Shown: positions 33,481 to 37,928 of the stretch, in pieces
How the letters are laid out: each line of letters opens with the position of its first letter
Position numbering within the stretch: position 1 is the stretch's first letter
From: Pseudomonadota bacterium
Lineage (GTDB): Bacteria > Pseudomonadota > Alphaproteobacteria > Sphingomonadales > Sphingomonadaceae
Direction: 5' to 3'
Assembly (NCBI GenBank): GCA_023458055.1
Contig: JAEXAW010000047.1
Span: 1 to 37,928 of the forward strand
Length of the DNA: 37,928 nt
Program-made: the position numbers and the translations under genes
The notes under the pieces: model-generated
What the model was told of the DNA's origin: nothing
Seen by the model: only the letters and a program-made list of their open reading frames with translations
Databases searched by the model: none

Positions 33481-34536
33481 CTACAGCCCCAGCGCCGTTT
33501 TAATCACGTCCCAGCCCACCAGCTTAAAATTCTGCGCCTTATTCCCGTTATGGCCGTCCTGTGCGACAAACAGCCCGCCGGGGAAGGCCGGGCCGAAATC
33601 GCCGATGACGAGGTCGAGGCCATCGGTTTCGGAGGTGCCGCCGACGGAGCCGTCCTTGACCGCGAACCGTCCGGCATAGGTCAATGCGCCGCCTTCGCCG
33701 ATGCGGTACACCACATAGGCATTGTCGCCCTGACTGGACGCCACAAGGATGCGCGCGCCGTCCGCGAGCGTTGCGACCGCGAGGCCTTCGACATCGGCGA
33801 CCAGTTGGCGGTTATCAACGGCTGCAACCTTGACGCCTTCAACCCCGCTGCCCTTCGCATCAAAGCGCCAGATGCCGACATCTTCTTCGCCGACATAAAG
33901 GCTGCCGGTGACGCGGTCGACGGCGCAGCCTTCGGTTTGCGTGGCGAGCTTGAGGGTGCGCACGATGCGGCCCGCAGGCGCCGCGCCGGGGGTGATCGAC
34001 ACTTGGGCGACCGTGCCATCCTTCAGCACCGAAAAGGCGGTAATGGCTCCGGCATCTCCCGGCATCAGGCACACGCCATAAGCCTCACCGGTGCCGCCGG
34101 AAACGCTGCCGGTGGGGATCAATTTGCCGCTCGCGCCATCGAGCCGGAACAGAGCGAGCTTGGCGTTGGCGGGGTCGTTGCGATCACTCGCGACGACATG
34201 GATCACGCCGTCCTGTTCGAGCAAATCGACATTATTGACCCGGCCCGCATTATAAAAACTCTTCACCCGGCCATCGAGGCCATAGACATACAGCCCGGCC
34301 TTCTTGTCGGTCGCAACGATGAGGCTGGCGGCGGGGTTAGCCGCATTGCGCCAGATCGCCGGATCGTCGGCCGCGTCCGCATTGGCGGTGCCGACCGGTT
34401 CGGTTTCGGCGCTTGCCATCACCGTCACCGGCGGGATGGACGGGACCGGCGCGCCAGCCGGCGGCATCGTCGCGCATCCTGTCGGGAGCGCCGCGCCCAG
34501 ACCCATGCTCAAGAACCGCCATGCCGTCATCATCAT
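33481..34536 (-). CDS. Beta-propeller phytase (3-phytase-like)
   Basis: A 351-residue exported protein with a signal sequence and Cys21 after LPTG, suggesting a lipoprotein (imperfect lipobox). Phytase motifs are NADAADDPAIW (53-62), SLIVATDKKAGLYVYGLDG, RVNNVDL, GVCLM, VGEEDVGIWRFD, ADVEGLAV, ASSQGDNAYVVYRI, SETDGLDL and GLFVAQDGHN. These acidic blade residues bind Ca2+ and phosphate in BPP enzymes that release phosphate from phytate. The three possible ATG starts are adjacent; the first, at 34536, follows aaagggg. A Pho box lies 64-81 nt upstream, and a TonB receptor is divergent, so it likely works in phosphate scavenging from inositol phosphates. Confidence 0.92.
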   Translation of the reverse strand: MMMTAWRFLSMGLGAALPTGCATMPPAGAPVPSIPPVTVMASAETEPVGTANADAADDPAIWRNAANPAASLIVATDKKAGLYVYGLDGRVKSFYNAGRVNNVDLLEQDGVIHVVASDRNDPANAKLALFRLDGASGKLIPTGSVSGGTGEAYGVCLMPGDAGAITAFSVLKDGTVAQVSITPGAAPAGRIVRTLKLATQTEGCAVDRVTGSLYVGEEDVGIWRFDAKGSGVEGVKVAAVDNRQLVADVEGLAVATLADGARILVASSQGDNAYVVYRIGEGGALTYAGRFAVKDGSVGGTSETDGLDLVIGDFGPAFPGGLFVAQDGHNGNKAQNFKLVGWDVIKTALGL

Positions 34537-34599
34537 ATCCCCTTTGTCTGTGCGCCTCGATAGGCAGGTGCGTATGCGCCAGCCGCTTGCAGGCCCAAG

Positions 34600-34617
34600 A
34601 TGACAAATTCGTGACAG
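34600..34617 (-). promoter_or_regulatory. Pho box upstream of the phytase gene
   Basis: On the minus strand: CTGTCAC - GAAT - TTGTCAT, two direct 7-mers 11 nt apart, against consensus CTGTCA(T/C)-N4-CTGTCAT. Only one base of the two half-sites (T for C) differs. Its distance to the phytase ATG fits a PhoB-activated promoter in which the box replaces the -35 element. Confidence 0.75.
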
Positions 34618-34645
34618 GAGAGCCATGCGCCCCTCGCTCGGCCCG

Positions 34646-34663
34646 ATGTCATCAAACTGCAAC
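34646..34663 (+). promoter_or_regulatory. Weak second Pho-box-like site toward the TonB receptor
   Basis: ATGTCAT - CAAA - CTGCAAC on the plus strand has the 4-nt spacer but only about 6/7 and 4/7 consensus bases. A further half-site CTGTCAA is at 34679-34685. Either could serve the divergent receptor gene; the 34600-34617 box may serve both. Confidence 0.35.
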
Positions 34664-34742
34664 CGAAACGACGCGAATCTGTCAAACCGCACTGATAGCC
34701 GCCCCCTCAACCACAACCATCCAGATCAATTCGGGGGATAGA

Positions 34743-37097
34743 ATGAAAACCAGTTTCAACAGCGCATTGGGCGCGCTCGCCTTTGCCTTGTTGGCCGCAA
34801 CACCAGCCGCCGCCACGGATGGGGCCAAGGATAGTGGGGCGCCGCAATCGAGCATTACCGGCGAGGAAGAAGAACGCCTCTCCTCCTCCGACATCGTCGT
34901 GCTCGGCAAGATCAATATGCGCAACCGTTCGGAAGCGCCCGAACCGGTGCTGGTTTATGATCAGGAATATTTCCAGCGTTTTGAACCGCTCACCGCTGGC
35001 GATGCGCTAAAGCGCGTGCCGTCGGTCACCTTCCTCTCCGACGTGATCGAAAGCGATGGCGCGCGGTTGCGCGGCCTTGCACCGGGCTATACGCAGATCC
35101 TCATCAACGGCGAAAAGGTGCCGGGATCGAACGCCGACCGTAGCTTTTTCATGGACCGCATTCCGGCGGAACTGATCAGCCGCGTCGAAATCGTGCGCTC
35201 CTCCTCCGCGCGCCGTTCAGGCGATGCGATGGCGGGCACGCTCAACATCGTGCTGCGCGATGGCTTCCAGCTTGACGGCGGCTATATCCGCGCCGGCGCG
35301 CTCCATTTTGACGATGGCAAATGGAAACCGAGTGCAGGCCTCGTGTGGGGCGGCGAGGTTGGCCCCGGCCGCCTGCTCCTCGGCGCAAACTTGCAGGGGC
35401 GCTATAATCCCAAGCGCAAGACCAGCCTGCGCTATACCGATTCGCCAGAGAACAACGCCAATTTCGCGACCCAGGATTTCGATAATCGCGAAGACCAGCG
35501 CGATACACGCAACGGCACCGATTATTCGGCCAATGCAACCTATGATCTGGAATGGGATAATACCAAGGCCTCGCTCAGCGCCTTTGTGGTGCGCACCGAC
35601 CGCACCGAGGATGAGCGTTCCTATGAATATAATCATCCCACCGCGACCAGTGGCCCGGTGCGCGCGCCGACCAACGGCAACCTCCTTTCCGACAACGCCA
35701 ATGTCGCCGATATCGACCAGCTGAATTACAGCCTTGGTTTCAAGGTCGCGCATAAGTGGAGCGCAGGCAAAACCGCGTTCAAGCTTGGCTATGCGAGCTT
35801 TGACGAAAAGCGCCACGAAACCGAATATGAGATTGATTTCAACCGCGCGACCCCGCGCTTCACCGGTGATTTCATCAACAATAGAATCAAGGATCAGGAA
35901 ATCTCCGCCAAGCTCGAGCATGAGTTTGAGCTTAATGACGCAATTGATTTGGTGGTCGGCGGCTTCATGCAGGCCAAGGATCGCGACACGCGGATGCTCG
36001 AACAGCGCAATCGTTTCAATGTCGCGGCAGCGCGCGGCTGGGACCAGTTCACGCGCAATCCGACCGAATTTGCGACCGCCTTCGATAAGCCTGGCTTTAC
36101 GCCGGGCGGCCTCAACCTGATTCGCGAAGATCGCCGCGATCTGTTCGGCCTTGTCGAAGGCAAAGGCGGGGACCTCTCATGGGAAGCGGGGCTGCGGTAT
36201 GAAACCACCGATTACCGCATCACCGACCGCACCAATGTGGCGGCACCGCAAGTCTTCAAAAATGACTATGACCTGCTGCTCCCGTCCGCGTCGGTCAAAT
36301 ATGATGTGACCAGCCGCGGGCGCATCACCGCATCGGTCGCGCGCACCCATCGCCGCCCCGATTTCAACTTTCTCTCGCCCGCAACGCTGAAAGAAGAATT
36401 GGGCGACAATGACCTGCTCGGTAACCCCTATCTCAAGCCCGAAACCGCGTGGGGCGGGGATTTGGGCTATGAGCACCGCCTTGGCCGCACCGGCGTCGTT
36501 GGCATCAACGCCTTCTATCGCGAGGTCAAAAATCTGATCGAGGTCGCCAATACCGGCCGGGTCGGATCGGCAGGGGCTGGCACCTATATCCTCCAGCCGC
36601 GCAATACCGGCAACGGCAAGGTCTATGGCGTCGAGTTTGATCTTTCGACCGATCTCGGTTTCATCGGCCTTTCCGACACCGGCATTTTCGGCAATGTCTC
36701 GTGGCTCGACAGCGAGATCAGCGACTTCATGGGCAAGCGCCGTTTCAACGGCCAGTCGCGCTATGTGTATAATGTCGGCTTCATTCAGGATTTGCCGAGC
36801 CTCGGCGTCGCCTTTGGTGCGACCCACCGCAAGCAGGGGAAGGCCTATGACCGGATCGTCGGCGAAGAAATCGTGACGAGCTATGGCGGCGACCTCGAAG
36901 TCTTTGTCGAAAAGCGCTTCGGCAAGATGTTCACCATCCGCGCGGTCGGGTCGAACCTGCTCAATGGCGCGAAGAAGGAACGCTTCAACAAATTCGCCAC
37001 CATCGCGGATCAGCTTGATCGCAAATTCGATGAATATGAGCTCGAAAGCGAAACGGCCGGACCCGTGTTTCAGGTGATGGCGCGTCTGGCCTTCTGA
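34743..37097 (+). CDS. TonB-dependent outer-membrane receptor, phytase-linked
   Basis: A 784-residue protein with a signal peptide (ending near PAAATDG) and a plug domain (DIVVLGKINMRN ... VYDQEYFQRFEPLTAGDALKRVPSVTFLSD ... GLAPGYTQILINGEKVPGS ... RVEIVRSSSARRSGDAMAGTLNIVLR). A 22-strand barrel follows, ending in the aromatic terminal strand FQVMARLAF. Only a short TonB-box-like segment is visible near SSSDIVVLG. ATG 34743 follows cgggggata. Divergent pairing with phytase behind a Pho box suggests uptake of phytate, inositol phosphates or the metal they chelate; the cargo is inferred. Confidence 0.9.
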   Translation: MKTSFNSALGALAFALLAATPAAATDGAKDSGAPQSSITGEEEERLSSSDIVVLGKINMRNRSEAPEPVLVYDQEYFQRFEPLTAGDALKRVPSVTFLSDVIESDGARLRGLAPGYTQILINGEKVPGSNADRSFFMDRIPAELISRVEIVRSSSARRSGDAMAGTLNIVLRDGFQLDGGYIRAGALHFDDGKWKPSAGLVWGGEVGPGRLLLGANLQGRYNPKRKTSLRYTDSPENNANFATQDFDNREDQRDTRNGTDYSANATYDLEWDNTKASLSAFVVRTDRTEDERSYEYNHPTATSGPVRAPTNGNLLSDNANVADIDQLNYSLGFKVAHKWSAGKTAFKLGYASFDEKRHETEYEIDFNRATPRFTGDFINNRIKDQEISAKLEHEFELNDAIDLVVGGFMQAKDRDTRMLEQRNRFNVAAARGWDQFTRNPTEFATAFDKPGFTPGGLNLIREDRRDLFGLVEGKGGDLSWEAGLRYETTDYRITDRTNVAAPQVFKNDYDLLLPSASVKYDVTSRGRITASVARTHRRPDFNFLSPATLKEELGDNDLLGNPYLKPETAWGGDLGYEHRLGRTGVVGINAFYREVKNLIEVANTGRVGSAGAGTYILQPRNTGNGKVYGVEFDLSTDLGFIGLSDTGIFGNVSWLDSEISDFMGKRRFNGQSRYVYNVGFIQDLPSLGVAFGATHRKQGKAYDRIVGEEIVTSYGGDLEVFVEKRFGKMFTIRAVGSNLLNGAKKERFNKFATIADQLDRKFDEYELESETAGPVFQVMARLAF

Positions 37098-37166
37098 TTT
37101 GCACAAATATTTTCGTCTCCCTGGGGGTCCGGTTTAGTCCTTTTTACCCGACCCCGCTCCTGCTGG

Positions 37167-37204
37167 CGCCGCGTCCTCGACAAGAGGGGCGGCGTCCTTT
37201 TTTT
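37167..37204 (+). terminator. Intrinsic terminator after the TonB receptor
   Basis: cgccgcgtcctc (37167-37178) pairs with gaggggcggcg (37184-37194) around a gacaa loop, with one bulge and one G-T pair. It is followed by tcctttttttgg (seven T at 37198-37204). It lies about 70 nt after the receptor stop. Confidence 0.8.
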
Positions 37205-37928
37205 GGTGCAAAGCTGTTCCTCTCGGTTTCGCCTCGCAACCCGCGGGCGGAATGGTTTAAATCAACGGCCCTCACTCTCGCTCACAAGGGAGCGTCAACG
37301 TCCCCCACCCTCCCTTCTAGGGAGGGTCAAAAAAACGGCCACGTTTTTTGGGGTGGGTGTGGAGCACGCCAGCCGACGCTTGACCCACCCCGAAGCCGCG
37401 TTCCGCGCCTTCGACCCTCCCTGGCGAGGGAGGGTGGCGGGCGCTAATCCGTCGACGGCGTAAGCCAACCCGCTCGGCTATCGCCTCGCGACCCCTCCAC
37501 CACCAGCCTGCCGCTGGCGGTCCCCCTCCCCATTGCGTGCGCAACGGGGAGGATTTTGGCGCAACGATAAGCTCCTCCCTGTTCGCTGAAAGCGAATGGG
37601 GAGGTGGCAGCCCGCAAGGGCTGACGGAGGGGTCGCCCGCGCCCAGCGGGCGGAATGGGTTAAATCAATGGCCCCTCACCCTCGCTCACAAGGAAGAGTC
37701 AACGCCCCCCACCCTCCCTTCAAGGGAGGGTCAAAAAAGGCCACGTTTTTTGGGGTGGGTGTGGAGCACGCCCGCCAACGCTTTACCCACCCCGAAAATT
37801 CCCTGCGGAAATTTTCGACCCTCCCGGGCGAGGGAGGGTGGGGCGCTAATCCATCGAGGGCGTAAACCGTTTCGCTCGGCTATCGCCTCGCGGCCCCCCC
37901 CCCCCCCCCCCGCCCCGGGGGGGGCCCC
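37205..37928. repeat. Intergenic hairpin-repeat cluster 8, cut by contig end
   Basis: No gene. Family A pairs at about 37306-37437 and 37703-37844 flank family B (with ttcgctgaaagcgaa at 37582-37596). A second family B unit starts at about 37862 but dissolves into C and G homopolymers at 37893-37928 instead of continuing as cgcgacccctccacc, suggesting a sequence or assembly artefact at the end. Confidence 0.85.

Noticed and set aside
36177..37106. 309-codon frame antisense to the TonB receptor
   Set aside because: Shadow of the receptor barrel region in high-GC DNA; no recognisable protein.
1..37928. tRNA, rRNA, integrase or phage structural genes
   Set aside because: None recognised on either strand on reading through the window.

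Overview
The window looks like a contig from a high-GC alphaproteobacterium of the Sphingomonadales (Sphingopyxis, Sphingorhabdus or Blastomonas type). Three things point there. Most genes have GC-rich codon use (43 of 60 bases are G or C at 9181-9240). Almost every intergenic gap is filled with modular GC-rich hairpin repeats of a style I associate with sphingomonad genomes. The gene content also fits: a TonB-dependent receptor, ahpC/ahpF, an EcfG-like promoter and a phytase with a Pho box. I cannot name the genus. No rRNA, tRNA, transposase, integrase or CRISPR array was seen.

Layout. 79-807 (-) TPM-domain protein, divergent from 962-3082 (+) VWA protein. 3778-3960 small ORF; 4042-4695 YqaA/DedA-type membrane protein. 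5154-6497 (-) EnvC-like LytM protein. 7349-9744 (+) ahpC and ahpF. 9802-10239 (-) rlmH. 10272-15191 (-) giant RTX protein. 15466-18942 (+) OLD-family ATPase/nuclease, DGQHR protein and GIY-YIG nuclease. 18946-20125 (-) rsfS and nadD. 20441-21085 (-) PspA-like protein. 22015-24148 (-) HAD hydrolase, possible Ivy-like protein and SMP-30 protein. 24281-25442 (-) stress/ribosome operon behind an EcfG-like promoter. 25625-29142 (+) aldehyde dehydrogenase and a ThDP enzyme. 30044-30226 (-) CsbD. 30345-32289 (-) kynureninase-like and tryptophan-dioxygenase-like genes. 32537-33160 (+) DUF486 and DUF167 genes. 33481-37097 divergent phytase and TonB receptor sharing a Pho-box region.

The most interesting stretch is 10272-18945. 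It separates rsfS from rlmH, which are direct neighbours in very many bacteria. It carries an RTX protein plus a set resembling phage defence: an OLD-type ATPase/TOPRIM nuclease, then a distinctly AT-rich two-gene operon encoding a DGQHR (DndB-like) protein and a small GIY-YIG nuclease that overlap by 4 nt. No UvrD-type helicase (Gabija) or dnd genes accompany them, so the combination does not match a system I can name. It is the best candidate here for something undescribed.

Other points: phytase and TonB receptor plausibly form a phosphate-starvation module; the tryptophan-dioxygenase homologue lacks the canonical substrate loop; the EnvC-like LytM domain lacks its metal ligands; and intergenic hairpins change on both arms together between copies. 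Both window ends lie in these repeats and the right end degenerates into C/G homopolymers, so the contig was probably broken there by the assembler.
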